Source: Clostridiales bacterium (lineage in GTDB: Bacteria; Bacillota; Clostridia; Lachnospirales; WQUN01). From it: a stretch of DNA of 16,432 nt. The notes below the pieces were generated by a model. The model saw only the letters and a list, made by a program, of their open reading frames with translations, made no database searches and was not told where the DNA came from. Location of the stretch: positions 1-16,432 of the forward strand of contig JAISWA010000022.1 in NCBI GenBank assembly GCA_031271275.1, in the 5' to 3' direction. The position numbers and the translations under genes were made by a program. Positions 1 to 6,410 of the stretch are shown in pieces (position 1 is the first letter of the stretch; each line of letters starts with the position of its first letter).

Positions 1-37
1 AAACCTTTATCCGGCGGTTCAAATCCGCCTGGTGCCT
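1..37 (+). tRNA. tRNA-Cys (GCA), 3' half, cut by the window edge
   Basis: The T arm is visible as GGCGG (13-17), loop TTCAAAT (18-24) and CCGCC (25-29). It is followed by the acceptor strand TGGTGCC (30-36) and discriminator T37. The first bases, AAACCTT, fit the 3' side of an anticodon loop and stem of the form GGTCTGCAAAACC. A U at the discriminator position is the identity base of tRNA-Cys. CCA is not encoded, because GTA follows. The 5' half and the anticodon itself lie outside the window, so the Cys assignment is inferred from the 3' half. Confidence 0.8.
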
Positions 38-53
38 GTAGAATCAGAACTTT

Positions 54-88
54 AAAAGCCCCGTAAACGCTGAATTTACGGGGCTTTT
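54..88 (+). terminator. Rho-independent terminator after tRNA-Cys
   Basis: A perfect 14-base inverted repeat (54-67 and 75-88, AAAAGCCCCGTAAA and its complement) encloses a 7-base loop and ends in TTTT. It lies 17 bases after the tRNA. The A-run and T-run symmetry means it could work in both directions. Confidence 0.85.
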
Positions 89-145
89 CACGTCTTGAGG
101 CGTAAGGGCGTTTAAAACGAAAAAGACAGCGGCGCCGGTATAGCT

Positions 146-174
146 TTGCGCGGCATAGAGGGCTGTGGTATACT
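146..174 (+). promoter_or_regulatory. Sigma-A-like promoter of the coiled-coil gene
   Basis: TTGCGC (146-151) and TATACT (169-174) are separated by exactly 17 bases. They lie 35 bases upstream of the chosen ATG, leaving room for a short leader with the ribosome binding site AAAGGAG (194-200). Confidence 0.6.
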
Positions 175-208
175 TTGTCTATTGTTCACCTGTAAAGGAG
201 CGTCTCAA

Positions 209-712
209 ATGAACAACGATGAAAAGATTTTGTCCCTGTTGGAAAAGCACTCCGCCTTGTTGGAAGCGCAATCCGTCGTACTTGAAACGCTTGTGGCGGA
301 GCAGCAAAAAACGAATCAACGCCTTGACAAATTGGAACAGGGTCAAGTTAGAATGGAAGCCGAAGTCGCAGAGGTCAAAGCCGAGGTCGCAGAGGTCAAA
401 GCCGAGGTTGCCGAGGTCAAAGCCGAGGTTGCAGAGGTCAAGGCCGAGGTCGCAGAGGTCAAAGCCGAAGTCGCCGAGGTCAAAGCCGAGGTTGCAGAGC
501 TCAAGACGGAACTCGCTGACACCAAGCATCACGTTATCCTCATCGAAGATGATAACAAGCTTAACCACGGCGCTTTGCACGATGGATACAAGCAATTGTA
601 TGACATAATCAGCAAAGAGATACGCCCCGATATTGCCGACATAAAATCGCAATACGAAAAGCACGAGCTCCGGCTGCTGCGAATCGAACCGGATAAAAAG
701 AAATCAAGCTAA
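209..712 (+). CDS. Small coiled-coil protein with heptad (EVAEVKA) repeats, function unknown
   Basis: This 167-residue cytosolic protein has no signal peptide or membrane segment. Its N-terminal ~45 residues form an amphipathic helix (LLEKHSALLEAQ, then QRLDKLEQGQ). Seven near-identical AEVAEVK heptads follow (residues 51-99) plus one degenerate copy (TELADTK), a regular heptad pattern expected for a parallel coiled coil. The C-terminal ~60 residues are charged and helical. The ATG at 209 was chosen over the in-frame ATG at 146 because AAAGGAG lies 8 bases before it, whereas 146 falls inside the promoter -35 element. Proteins of this build are common hypothetical proteins in Bacillota, but I know of no established function. 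The heptads are encoded by a 21-base tandem DNA repeat, so the length of the coil may vary between strains. Confidence 0.8.
   Translation: MNNDEKILSLLEKHSALLEAQSVVLETLVAEQQKTNQRLDKLEQGQVRMEAEVAEVKAEVAEVKAEVAEVKAEVAEVKAEVAEVKAEVAEVKAEVAELKTELADTKHHVILIEDDNKLNHGALHDGYKQLYDIISKEIRPDIADIKSQYEKHELRLLRIEPDKKKSS
359..526 (+). repeat. 21-base in-frame tandem repeat (7 units plus 1 degenerate)
   Basis: The unit GCCGAGGTCGCAGAGGTCAA(A) is repeated seven times at 359-505 with only synonymous or single-base variation (GTC/GTT, GCA/GCC, GAA/GAG). A diverged eighth unit follows at 506-526. The unit length is a multiple of three, so copy gain or loss keeps the reading frame. Confidence 0.9.
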
Positions 713-721
713 TAAAGAAAT

Positions 722-752
722 CGCCCTTGCCGAGGCAAAGGCGTTTTTTTTT
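722..752 (+). terminator. Rho-independent terminator of the coiled-coil gene
   Basis: The stem CGCC-C-TTGC / GCAA-A-GGCG has a single C/A mismatch and a CGAG loop. It is followed by nine Ts (744-752). It starts 9 bases after the stop codon. Repeat copy 1 begins 4 bases after the T-run. Confidence 0.85.
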
Positions 753-755
753 ATA

Positions 756-866
756 TCATAGGAAACTGCTTGATTATAGCGTTCCGTTTTGAAGCCAACC
801 GAACGCGCAAGGCGCAGTTTCCTATGACGAATTGCGGAAAACAAGCGGCGTAGCCGCTTTGTACTG
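756..866 (+). repeat. Palindromic interspersed repeat, copy 1
   Basis: A 72-base core is bounded by perfect 14-base inverted ends, TCATAGGAAACTGC (756-769) and its complement (814-827). Inside is a second inverted repeat, GCGTTCCGTT (779-788) against AACCGAACGC (797-806), with one mismatch. A conserved tail follows (from 828) with a small hairpin, AAGCGGC-GTA-GCCGCTT, ending in GTACTG. Copy 2 begins directly at 867. On the minus strand the two copies make a spurious open reading frame (704-955), which is not a gene. Confidence 0.9.
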
Positions 867-976
867 TCATAGGAAACTGCTTGATTATAGCGTTCCGTTT
901 TGAAGCCAACGGAACGCGCAAGGTGCAGTTTCCTATGACGAATTGCGGAAAACAAGCGGCGGAGCCGCTTTGTACT
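867..976 (+). repeat. Palindromic interspersed repeat, copy 2
   Basis: This is a tandem copy of the repeat at 756, with end arms at 867-880 and 925-938. The inner stem GCGTTCCGTT / AACGGAACGC is perfect here. The tail runs through GTACT at 976. It differs from copy 1 by only a few substitutions. Confidence 0.9.
949..970 (-). terminator. Repeat-borne hairpin, likely terminator of the four-cysteine gene
   Basis: Read on the minus strand, the tail of repeat copy 2 gives AAGCGGC-TCC-GCCGCTT followed by GTTTT. This is a 7-base GC-rich stem with a short T-run, about 21 bases after the stop of the minus-strand gene at 991. The T-run is short and interrupted by a G, so termination may be weak. Confidence 0.5.
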
Positions 977-990
977 ACTAATCTTTGGTT

Positions 991-1233
991 CTAAAGCTTA
1001 GTATTTATCGGCGGGATTTCAAATTCTTCTATCCATCCGAAATAACAGTCGGAGCAAATATCCAACTTATGGGTTTCGCCGTCCGCCGGTGAATGGTAAC
1101 CCCATATCTTTTCTATCGACAAATGTTCGTCAAAAATGCCGAAATCATTTTTTTCTATTGGGCGTCCGCACCGGTTGCAGCGGATTTCCGCGAGTTCCTC
1201 CGCCGATATGGTTTTGGCCGCGTAGGTTTTCAT
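991..1233 (-). CDS. Small four-cysteine (zinc-ribbon-like) protein, function unknown
   Basis: This 80-residue soluble protein carries two CxxC pairs, C19-x2-C22 (CNRC) and C60-x2-C63 (CSDC). They are separated by ~37 residues, a spacing typical of a structural zinc ribbon. A WGYHSPADGETHKLDICSDC stretch precedes the second pair. Similar short proteins with a WGY...DG..H..DLC..C pattern occur as hypothetical proteins in Bacillota; I recognise the pattern but no assigned function. The start at 1233 is supported by GAGGGGG with 6 bases to the ATG. The gene stands alone, divergent from pcrA and convergent with the coiled-coil gene, with the palindromic repeats behind it. Zinc binding is inferred from the cysteine pairs only. 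Confidence 0.75.
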   Translation of the reverse strand: MKTYAAKTISAEELAEIRCNRCGRPIEKNDFGIFDEHLSIEKIWGYHSPADGETHKLDICSDCYFGWIEEFEIPPINTKL

Positions 1234-1255
1234 GCGATTCCCCCTCGTCTAAAAT

Positions 1256-1284
1256 TTGATAAAAACTTCAGACATGACTATTAT
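1256..1284 (+). promoter_or_regulatory. Sigma-A-like promoter of pcrA
   Basis: TTGATA (1256-1261) and TATTAT (1279-1284) are separated by 17 bases. Each box differs from consensus at one position. Predicted transcription starts near 1291, giving a leader of ~45 bases before the chosen ATG at 1335. This also argues against the upstream in-frame ATG at 1287. Confidence 0.7.
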
Positions 1285-1334
1285 ATATGCCGCACGCCAA
1301 ACTTGTACACAGGGAAATGAAGGTTGGTATTTTT

Positions 1335-3641
1335 ATGCATTTTTTAGACGAATTAAACTCCATGCAGCGGCAGGCGGCGCTATGCACGGAGGGGCCGCTG
1401 CTTATTTTTGCCGGGGCAGGCTCGGGAAAAACCCGCGTGCTCACTTACCGTATCGCGCGGTTGGTCGAGCAGGGAATCGACCCCTATCACATTATCGCGA
1501 TTACGTTCACCAACAAAGCCGCCCGGGAAATGCGCGAACGCGCCGGGGCGGTGCTGCAAAAAACCGGCGTAAGCCCTAACGGGGACGTGTGGGTCTCCAC
1601 CTTCCATTCCACCTGCGTGCGTTTCCTGCGGCGGGATATTCACCGCATGGGCTTCGACAACGGTTTTTCCATTTTTGACGCGCAGGACAGCGAGCGGCTT
1701 ATCAAGCAGTGTATCGCCGCGCAAAACGTGGACGAGAAGCAATACCCGGTTCGCTATGTCTCCTCCGTCATCAGCGCGCAGAAAAACGAGCTGATTGGTC
1801 CCGGCGAATTTGAGCGGCAGTCCGCCAACGATTTCAGGATGTCAAATATAGCGGAAATGTATACGGAATATCAGCGGAAATTGCAGGCAAACAATGCGTT
1901 GGACTTCGACGACATTATTTTTTATACGGTAAAACTTTTTGAGACGCAGCCGGAAGTATTGCGGCGCTATCAAAACCGTTTCCGCTATGTGATGGTGGAC
2001 GAATACCAGGACACCAACACCGCCCAGTACCGTTTGGTGCGGCTGCTTTCCGGCTACGCGGACAACCTGTGCGTGGTGGGCGACGACGACCAGAGTATCT
2101 ACGGTTGGCGCGGCGCGAACATCAAGAATATTCAAAGCTTCGGAAAAGATTTCCCCAACGCGCGCATCATTAAGCTCGAACAGAATTACCGCTCGACGCA
2201 GAAAATTTTAAACGCCGCCAACGCCGTAATCGCCCACAACTACAACCGGAGCCCCAAAAAACTGTGGACCGAAAACGAAGCGGGCGAGCAGATTCGCCTT
2301 TACAAGGCGAGCGACGAGAACGCGGAAGGCGCGTTTGTGGCGGGAACCGTCAAGCGCGGGGTGCAGGCGGGGGGTAAGTACCACGACTTCGCGGTGCTGT
2401 ACCGCAACAACGTCCAGTCCCGCGCGGTGGAGGACCAGTTGGTGTTCGCGGGCATACCGTACCGGCTCTTTGGCGGGGTGCGTTTTTACGAGCGCCTGGA
2501 GGTCAAGGACATCCTTTCGTATTTAAAAGCGCTTCACAACCCGGCGGATAACTTGGCGTACACCCGCATCATCAACGTGCCCCGGCGCGGCATCGGGCAA
2601 ACCACCGTCAACCGGGTTCTGGCTTACGCCGCGGAAAAGGGGGTTCCCTTTTCAACCGCGCTGCGCGAGGCGGAAAATATACCGGACATCAAATCCGCCG
2701 CCGGGAAGTTAAAATCCTTTGCCGCTTCAATGGACGAATGGGCGCGGTACGCGGAAGGCAATCCGGTATCGGCGCTGCTGCAAAAAATCCTTGACGAAAC
2801 GGATTATCTTGCGTCCGTGCTCGACGGTACGGAGGAAGGCGTGGGCCGCGCCGAAAACGTGCGGGAACTGCTGACCAAAGCGGTGGAGTTTGAGGCGAAT
2901 GCCGAGGTAAAGACGCTTGGCGCGTTCCTTGAGGACGTGGCGTTGGTGGCGGACATAGACCAATACGAGGAAAACGCGGACACCGTAGCGCTGATGACCA
3001 TGCACAGCGCGAAGGGGCTTGAGTTTAACACGGTGTTTATCGTAGGCGCGGAGGAAAATATTTTCCCGTCGGCGCGGAGCATACTCAGCCCCTCGCCGGA
3101 CGATTTGGAAGAAGAACGGCGGCTGTGCTACGTGGGCTTTACCCGCGCGCGGAAAACGCTGTACGTTACCCACGCCGTAAGCCGGATGCAGTACGGGCAG
3201 ACGGTGAGCAACGCCATGAGCCGGTTTATAAGCGAAGTGCCGAAGGAGTACATAGAGAATATCACGCCGAAGCCCAAGGGGTTTGGCGGCGGGCATTTAC
3301 AGCGGGAAAGTTACCGCGAGAAAACCCGTCAGGGGAATAATGGGGGAAACGCGCCCGCAAAACCGGTACCCGGCGGGCCGGTTTCAAGCCGGGCGCCGAC
3401 CGGCGGTTCCCCGTCCGGTTACGCGAACCCGTATCTTTCAAAGCCAACCGTCGGATCGCAGAAACCCGCCCATGAAAAAGCCGCCTACAAAGTCGGCGAC
3501 CGCGTCAGGCAAGCCCCTTACGGCACGGGGTTAATCATTTCCATGCGGGACGTAAAGGGCGATTTGGAATTGTCCGTCGCTTTCGAGGGCATGGGCGTGA
3601 AGAAGTTTATGGCGCATATGGCGAAGCTTGAGAAGGTTTGA
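1335..3641 (+). CDS. pcrA: ATP-dependent DNA helicase PcrA/UvrD (superfamily 1A)
   Basis: This 3'-5' helicase is used in nucleotide excision repair, removal of stalled transcription complexes and replication restart. All SF1 motifs are present in order: Walker A GAGSGKT (residues 27-33), TFTNKAAREM, Walker B VDEYQDT (about 221-227), GDDDQSIYGWRGA, EQNYRST, MTMHSAKGLEF (from residue 554) and VGFTRARKTLY. A Gly/Pro/Ser-rich linker then leads to a C-terminal Tudor-like segment (YKVGDRVRQAPYGTG) that in PcrA contacts RNA polymerase. The length of 768 residues is slightly above the usual ~720-750 owing to this linker. The ATG at 1335 gives the family-typical start MHFLDELNSMQRQA and has GAAGG 11 bases upstream; 1287 and 1317 are weaker. 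The gene appears monocistronic. Its last 35 bases overlap the end of the convergent lacI-family gene. Confidence 0.97.
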   Translation: MHFLDELNSMQRQAALCTEGPLLIFAGAGSGKTRVLTYRIARLVEQGIDPYHIIAITFTNKAAREMRERAGAVLQKTGVSPNGDVWVSTFHSTCVRFLRRDIHRMGFDNGFSIFDAQDSERLIKQCIAAQNVDEKQYPVRYVSSVISAQKNELIGPGEFERQSANDFRMSNIAEMYTEYQRKLQANNALDFDDIIFYTVKLFETQPEVLRRYQNRFRYVMVDEYQDTNTAQYRLVRLLSGYADNLCVVGDDDQSIYGWRGANIKNIQSFGKDFPNARIIKLEQNYRSTQKILNAANAVIAHNYNRSPKKLWTENEAGEQIRLYKASDENAEGAFVAGTVKRGVQAGGKYHDFAVLYRNNVQSRAVEDQLVFAGIPYRLFGGVRFYERLEVKDILSYLKALHNPADNLAYTRIINVPRRGIGQTTVNRVLAYAAEKGVPFSTALREAENIPDIKSAAGKLKSFAASMDEWARYAEGNPVSALLQKILDETDYLASVLDGTEEGVGRAENVRELLTKAVEFEANAEVKTLGAFLEDVALVADIDQYEENADTVALMTMHSAKGLEFNTVFIVGAEENIFPSARSILSPSPDDLEEERRLCYVGFTRARKTLYVTHAVSRMQYGQTVSNAMSRFISEVPKEYIENITPKPKGFGGGHLQRESYREKTRQGNNGGNAPAKPVPGGPVSSRAPTGGSPSGYANPYLSKPTVGSQKPAHEKAAYKVGDRVRQAPYGTGLIISMRDVKGDLELSVAFEGMGVKKFMAHMAKLEKV

Positions 3642-4617
3642 CTACCGACCCGCGCTTTACAAGCTCCACGTCGAGGGTGATGTTCTGGGCGGGCGTATTT
3701 TTATTTTCAATTTTGGCGAACAATAAGTCGGCGGCGAACGCCGCTTTTCTTTTTATATCCTGACCGACGGTGGTAAGCGGCGGGGACGAAATCGCGCCAA
3801 ATTCCAAGTTGTCAAAGCCCATCACCGAGCAATCCTCCGGCACGCGGACGCCGATGGCGCGCAGGGCGCTGATAATCTTAAGGGCAAGGTAGTCGGAAGT
3901 CGCGAAAAACGCGGTGACGGGCTTGTCCCCGCGGCAAAGCTTCACAAGCGTGTCCACGGACGGCAGCGCGTCGGGCAGTATCCGTTCGGGGGGAAGCGTC
4001 AGCCCCTTCGCCTCGAGCATCCGCTGAAAGCCTTTCAGCCGCGCGTTAAGCACGGGGCTGTCGTCGCTGCCGTGCCCCACGAAAACAATTTCCGTATGCC
4101 CGAAAGAAGCGATATGGTCGGCGGCGAGCGCGCCGCCTTTTTCGTCGTCTATGCCCACATTGGTCAGCTGCCTGAGCGGCGAGTAGGAATCAATAAACAC
4201 TAGCGGAATCTGATGGTTTGCCTGTATGCGCGTTAAATCAGAGTCGAACAGCCCTAAGAACACCGCGCCGTCCACGTTCCAGGTGCGCAGCTGCTTCGTG
4301 ATATAGGCGTAATCCTTTACGATATAAAGCAGCGGCGAGTAGTCGCGCTGTTGTATGAGCGGGCTGATATGCCCCACCATCTGGCTGCCGTAGGGCGATT
4401 CAATCAAATCGTCCTTCACCAGCACCGCCACAAGCTTCGACGAACGGGACGAAAGGCTTCGCGCCGAGGAATTAGGCACATAGCCGAGCTGTTTGATGAT
4501 TTTTTTAACATGGGCGCGCTTTTCTTCCGAAACACGCGAAGGCACATCGTTTATTACGCGTGAAACGGTCATTACGCTGACGCCCGCTTCCTGCGCGATA
4601 TCTTTTAACGTTACCAA
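3607..4617 (-). CDS. LacI/GalR-family transcriptional regulator of the sugar locus
   Basis: This 336-residue DNA-binding repressor has an N-terminal helix-turn-helix, LKDIAQEAGVSVMTVSRVIN (residues 4-23). The hinge helix region YVPNSSARSL follows, then a periplasmic-binding-protein-like effector domain to the C-terminus. I chose TTG (4615-4617) as start. It gives the family-typical (M)VTLKDIA, is preceded by GAGAGAGGGA with 7 bases spacing, and yields the usual LacI length. The longer frame from 4740 would add 41 residues unlike the family and would cover the promoter. The gene is divergent from the sugar-binding-protein genes, whose promoters carry LacI-type palindromes, so these are its likely targets. 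A matching palindrome overlaps its own start codon, which suggests autoregulation. The effector is presumably a sugar of the pathway, but nothing in the sequence identifies it. Confidence 0.93.
   Translation of the reverse strand: MVTLKDIAQEAGVSVMTVSRVINDVPSRVSEEKRAHVKKIIKQLGYVPNSSARSLSSRSSKLVAVLVKDDLIESPYGSQMVGHISPLIQQRDYSPLLYIVKDYAYITKQLRTWNVDGAVFLGLFDSDLTRIQANHQIPLVFIDSYSPLRQLTNVGIDDEKGGALAADHIASFGHTEIVFVGHGSDDSPVLNARLKGFQRMLEAKGLTLPPERILPDALPSVDTLVKLCRGDKPVTAFFATSDYLALKIISALRAIGVRVPEDCSVMGFDNLEFGAISSPPLTTVGQDIKRKAAFAADLLFAKIENKNTPAQNITLDVELVKRGSVVKPSQASPYAP
4606..4613. promoter_or_regulatory. Candidate operator core TAACGTTA over the lacI start
   Basis: The 8-base palindrome TAACGTTA is identical to the cores in both binding-protein promoters. 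Here it lies in codons 2-4 (GTA ACG TTA) of the repressor gene. GGTAACGTTA matches the left side of the other two sites. Those codons encode residues common to the family, so part of the match could be chance. Confidence 0.45.
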
Positions 4618-4651
4618 AACCGTATCCCTCTCTCCGCGAACAGACTTACGA

Positions 4652-4663
4652 CCAAGGTTATCC
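4652..4663. promoter_or_regulatory. Degenerate operator-like site in the lacI leader
   Basis: Read on the minus strand, GGATAACCTTGG resembles GGATAACGTTACC, the reverse of the operator at 4783-4795. It lies just downstream of the predicted lacI -10 box. The match is partial and the call is speculative. Confidence 0.3.
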
Positions 4664-4674
4664 GCCTGTACCGG

Positions 4675-4704
4675 ATTGTAACCCAAAATCCGATAAAAAC
4701 GCAA
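4675..4704 (-). promoter_or_regulatory. Sigma-A-like promoter of the lacI-family gene
   Basis: On the minus strand TTGCGT (4704-4699) and TACAAT (4680-4675) are separated by 18 bases. Transcription would start near 4668, giving a ~50-base leader before the TTG start. This supports the short start rather than the frame opening at 4740. Confidence 0.6.
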
Positions 4705-4743
4705 CCGTGATTTATGCATACAGGCAGAAAGCACAGCCATCTA

Positions 4744-4772
4744 TTGACGCCCCGTTGTTTATGTTGTACATT
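4744..4772 (+). promoter_or_regulatory. Promoter of the first sugar-binding-protein gene
   Basis: TTGACG (4744-4749) and TACATT (4767-4772) are separated by 17 bases. The -10 region, TATGTTGTACATTG (4760-4773), is repeated exactly in the promoter of the second binding-protein gene, so the two promoters are paralogous. Confidence 0.75.
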
Positions 4773-4782
4773 GAGACGCAGT

Positions 4783-4795
4783 GGTAACGTTATCC
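4783..4795. promoter_or_regulatory. LacI-type operator, GGTAACGTTATCC
   Basis: The palindromic core TAACGTTA (4785-4792) with flanking GG/CC lies just downstream of the -10 box, at about +5 to +17. A bound repressor would block initiation or early elongation there. The CG-centred palindrome is the typical form of LacI-family sites. Confidence 0.65.
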
Positions 4796-4823
4796 TTTGG
4801 ATTGTTTCTTTAAACAAAAACAA

Positions 4824-4836
4824 GATATCGTTAACC
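4824..4836. promoter_or_regulatory. Possible second operator, GATATCGTTAACC
   Basis: This site matches the right half of the operator at 6410-6424 (CGTTAACC) with a single change in the core (TATCGTTA instead of TAACGTTA). It lies 35-40 bases downstream of the first operator, in the leader of the binding-protein gene. It may be an auxiliary site, but it is weaker than the others. Confidence 0.35.
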
Positions 4837-4871
4837 TGAAATAAAATCAAAGGAATAGGCGGGGATTAAGT

Positions 4872-6332
4872 ATGAAAAAATGGATGTGCCTGTTAGTTGC
4901 GCTGTCAATGGTTCTCGGTTCGGCCGCCTGCGGCGGCGCTCCGGACGCACCCGCGACGACCCGGGCGCAAACGCAGGAAACCACCGCAGCCGCGCCCGCG
5001 GAAGCCGCTACGGAAGCCGCGGAGGACAAAATCCAACTGACGTTGGGCATTTATCCGGAGAGCACAAACGAAGCCATGATTGCGGCGTATGACGTTTACA
5101 TGGCGAATTACGCCAAGCGTCGCCCGGATGTGAACGTCATTCCGGCGCACTATTTCTACGCCCTTGAAACCATTGTGCCGTTGGCGGAATCCGGGTCGCT
5201 CCCGGTGATTTTCGAGCCTTGGTACACGGAACCGCAGAAACTGATCCGCGCGGGTTATGTGCGGCCCGTTACGGAGCTGTTAAAGGAAAGAGGCTGGGAT
5301 GAGCAGATTAACCCGTCCATCCGCGATTTGCTTTCGGCGGACGGGGAAATTTACGGCGTTCCCCGGGACGCGTATGCCCTCGGCCTGCAAATAAACATGG
5401 AACTTTTTGAAGAAGCCGGATTGGTGGAAGACGGCGTGCCGCTGTACCCCAAAACCTGGGATGAACTGGCGGAGACGGGAAAGCAAATTAAAGAAGCCAC
5501 CGGCTCGGCCGGGCTGTGCCTGTTGGCAATGGACAACGCGGGCGGCTGGCATTGGACGAACATCGCCTGGGCGTTTGGCGCGCACCCCCTTTCCATTGAC
5601 AACGGGGACGGCACATTTACCGCTAACCTTAACACGCCGGAAGCCATTGAGGCGATGGAATATATAAGCGCCCTCAAGTGGGAGCACGACATCCTGACCG
5701 CGGACCCGCTTACGGAAAACTGGGGCACCGGCTTCACTCAGCTCGGTGTAAGCAACGCCGCCATGTATATAGGCGCAAACGACGCGGTAGACCAACCCAC
5801 GGTGGTCAACGGGCTGCCCCTTGAGGACTTTGCCCTTGTGCCGCTTCCGGCGGGCCCCGGCGGGCAGTATTCCCTTAACGGGGGAACCGTCTACATGTTT
5901 GCCGCAAACGCCACCGACGAACAGGTGGACGCCGCCCTTGACTTCATGATTTCCATCGGGCGCGCGCCGGAAATCGGCCCGGAGCTGATTGAAGGCCTGA
6001 CCGAGGACGCCAGAGGCCGCAAGGAAAACGGAGCCCCCGTACTCAGGCGCTTCCCGGCGTGGGTGGGCAGCGCTTACGCCAATACCGAAGCCGCCGCCAT
6101 CTCGCCCTTCCTTAACGTGGACATGCGTTTGTATCAGGATTACTTCGACAAGGTAGCGGAACCGGGCAACCTTCGCCTTGAGGAACAGGGCCTGACGCAG
6201 GAGATGTACGCGGAAATCACCAAAGTCCTGCAGGCGGTGCTGAGCGACGAAAACGCGGACATCCCCGCGCTTTTGGAAGCGGCGAACCATAACTATCAAA
6301 TAATGCTCAACGACGCCGGTATCGGCAAATAA
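4872..6332 (+). CDS. CUT1-type sugar ABC transporter substrate-binding lipoprotein (paralogue 1)
   Basis: This 486-residue extracellular receptor captures the sugar and delivers it to the membrane permeases. The N-terminus is a type II signal: MKKW, a hydrophobic stretch, then lipobox LGSAAC with lipidated C20. A low-complexity Ala/Thr/Glu linker (to about residue 50) tethers the domain to the membrane. The rest is a class I binding-protein fold of the SBP_bac_1 kind, with IYGVPRDAYALG, YPKTWDELAE and GGTVYMFA segments. The ribosome binding site GGCGGGGA lies 6 bases before the ATG. The gene has its own promoter and operator. It is closely related over its whole length to the next gene, and long stretches are identical even in DNA. 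The substrate is unknown; the downstream GH65 enzyme suggests an alpha-linked disaccharide or glucoside. Confidence 0.93.
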   Translation: MKKWMCLLVALSMVLGSAACGGAPDAPATTRAQTQETTAAAPAEAATEAAEDKIQLTLGIYPESTNEAMIAAYDVYMANYAKRRPDVNVIPAHYFYALETIVPLAESGSLPVIFEPWYTEPQKLIRAGYVRPVTELLKERGWDEQINPSIRDLLSADGEIYGVPRDAYALGLQINMELFEEAGLVEDGVPLYPKTWDELAETGKQIKEATGSAGLCLLAMDNAGGWHWTNIAWAFGAHPLSIDNGDGTFTANLNTPEAIEAMEYISALKWEHDILTADPLTENWGTGFTQLGVSNAAMYIGANDAVDQPTVVNGLPLEDFALVPLPAGPGGQYSLNGGTVYMFAANATDEQVDAALDFMISIGRAPEIGPELIEGLTEDARGRKENGAPVLRRFPAWVGSAYANTEAAAISPFLNVDMRLYQDYFDKVAEPGNLRLEEQGLTQEMYAEITKVLQAVLSDENADIPALLEAANHNYQIMLNDAGIGK

Positions 6333-6338
6333 GGAAAA

Positions 6339-6410
6339 CTTGTGCAAAAATAAAAATTTAAAAAGAACTGTTGACTTTTCTTTAGCTATGTTGTACATTG
6401 GTTGCACAAG
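6339..6410. repeat. 9-base inverted repeat flanking the second binding-protein promoter
   Basis: CTTGTGCAA (6339-6347) begins 6 bases after the first binding-protein gene ends. Its exact complement TTGCACAAG (6402-6410) abuts the operator. The arms bracket the whole promoter (6371-6399). They could be a regulatory pair or a weak hairpin in the read-through transcript; no T-run follows. Confidence 0.4.
6371..6399 (+). promoter_or_regulatory. Promoter of the second sugar-binding-protein gene
   Basis: TTGACT (6371-6376) and TACATT (6394-6399) are separated by 17 bases. TATGTTGTACATTG (6387-6400) is shared exactly with the first promoter. It probably also drives the permease and phosphorylase genes by reading through the partial terminator at 7885. 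Confidence 0.8.

Noticed and set aside
146..208. N-terminal extension of the coiled-coil protein from ATG 146
   Set aside because: It begins inside the promoter -35 and has no ribosome binding site. The ATG at 209 has AAAGGAG at the right distance.
343..525. Antisense Ser/Ala/Thr-rich frames across the heptad repeat
   Set aside because: They exist only because the 21-base repeat lacks stops in several frames. They have no start signals of their own.
359..526. CRISPR-like array
   Set aside because: The units are directly adjacent with no spacers and keep the reading frame, so this is a coding tandem repeat.
704..955. Minus-strand 83-residue frame across repeat copies 1 and 2
   Set aside because: It is made of two translated repeat copies (RHRKL.LARSVGFKTERYNQ twice) and crosses a terminator. 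It is a by-product of the palindromic repeat.
4618..4740. 41-residue N-terminal extension of the LacI-family protein
   Set aside because: It covers the predicted promoter and is unlike the family. The TTG at 4617 has a good ribosome binding site and gives the standard N-terminus.
5280..6407. Minus-strand 375-residue frame opposite binding protein 1
   Set aside because: It is a shadow of a high-GC coding strand. The composition is non-protein-like, and the opposite frame has signal peptide and family motifs.
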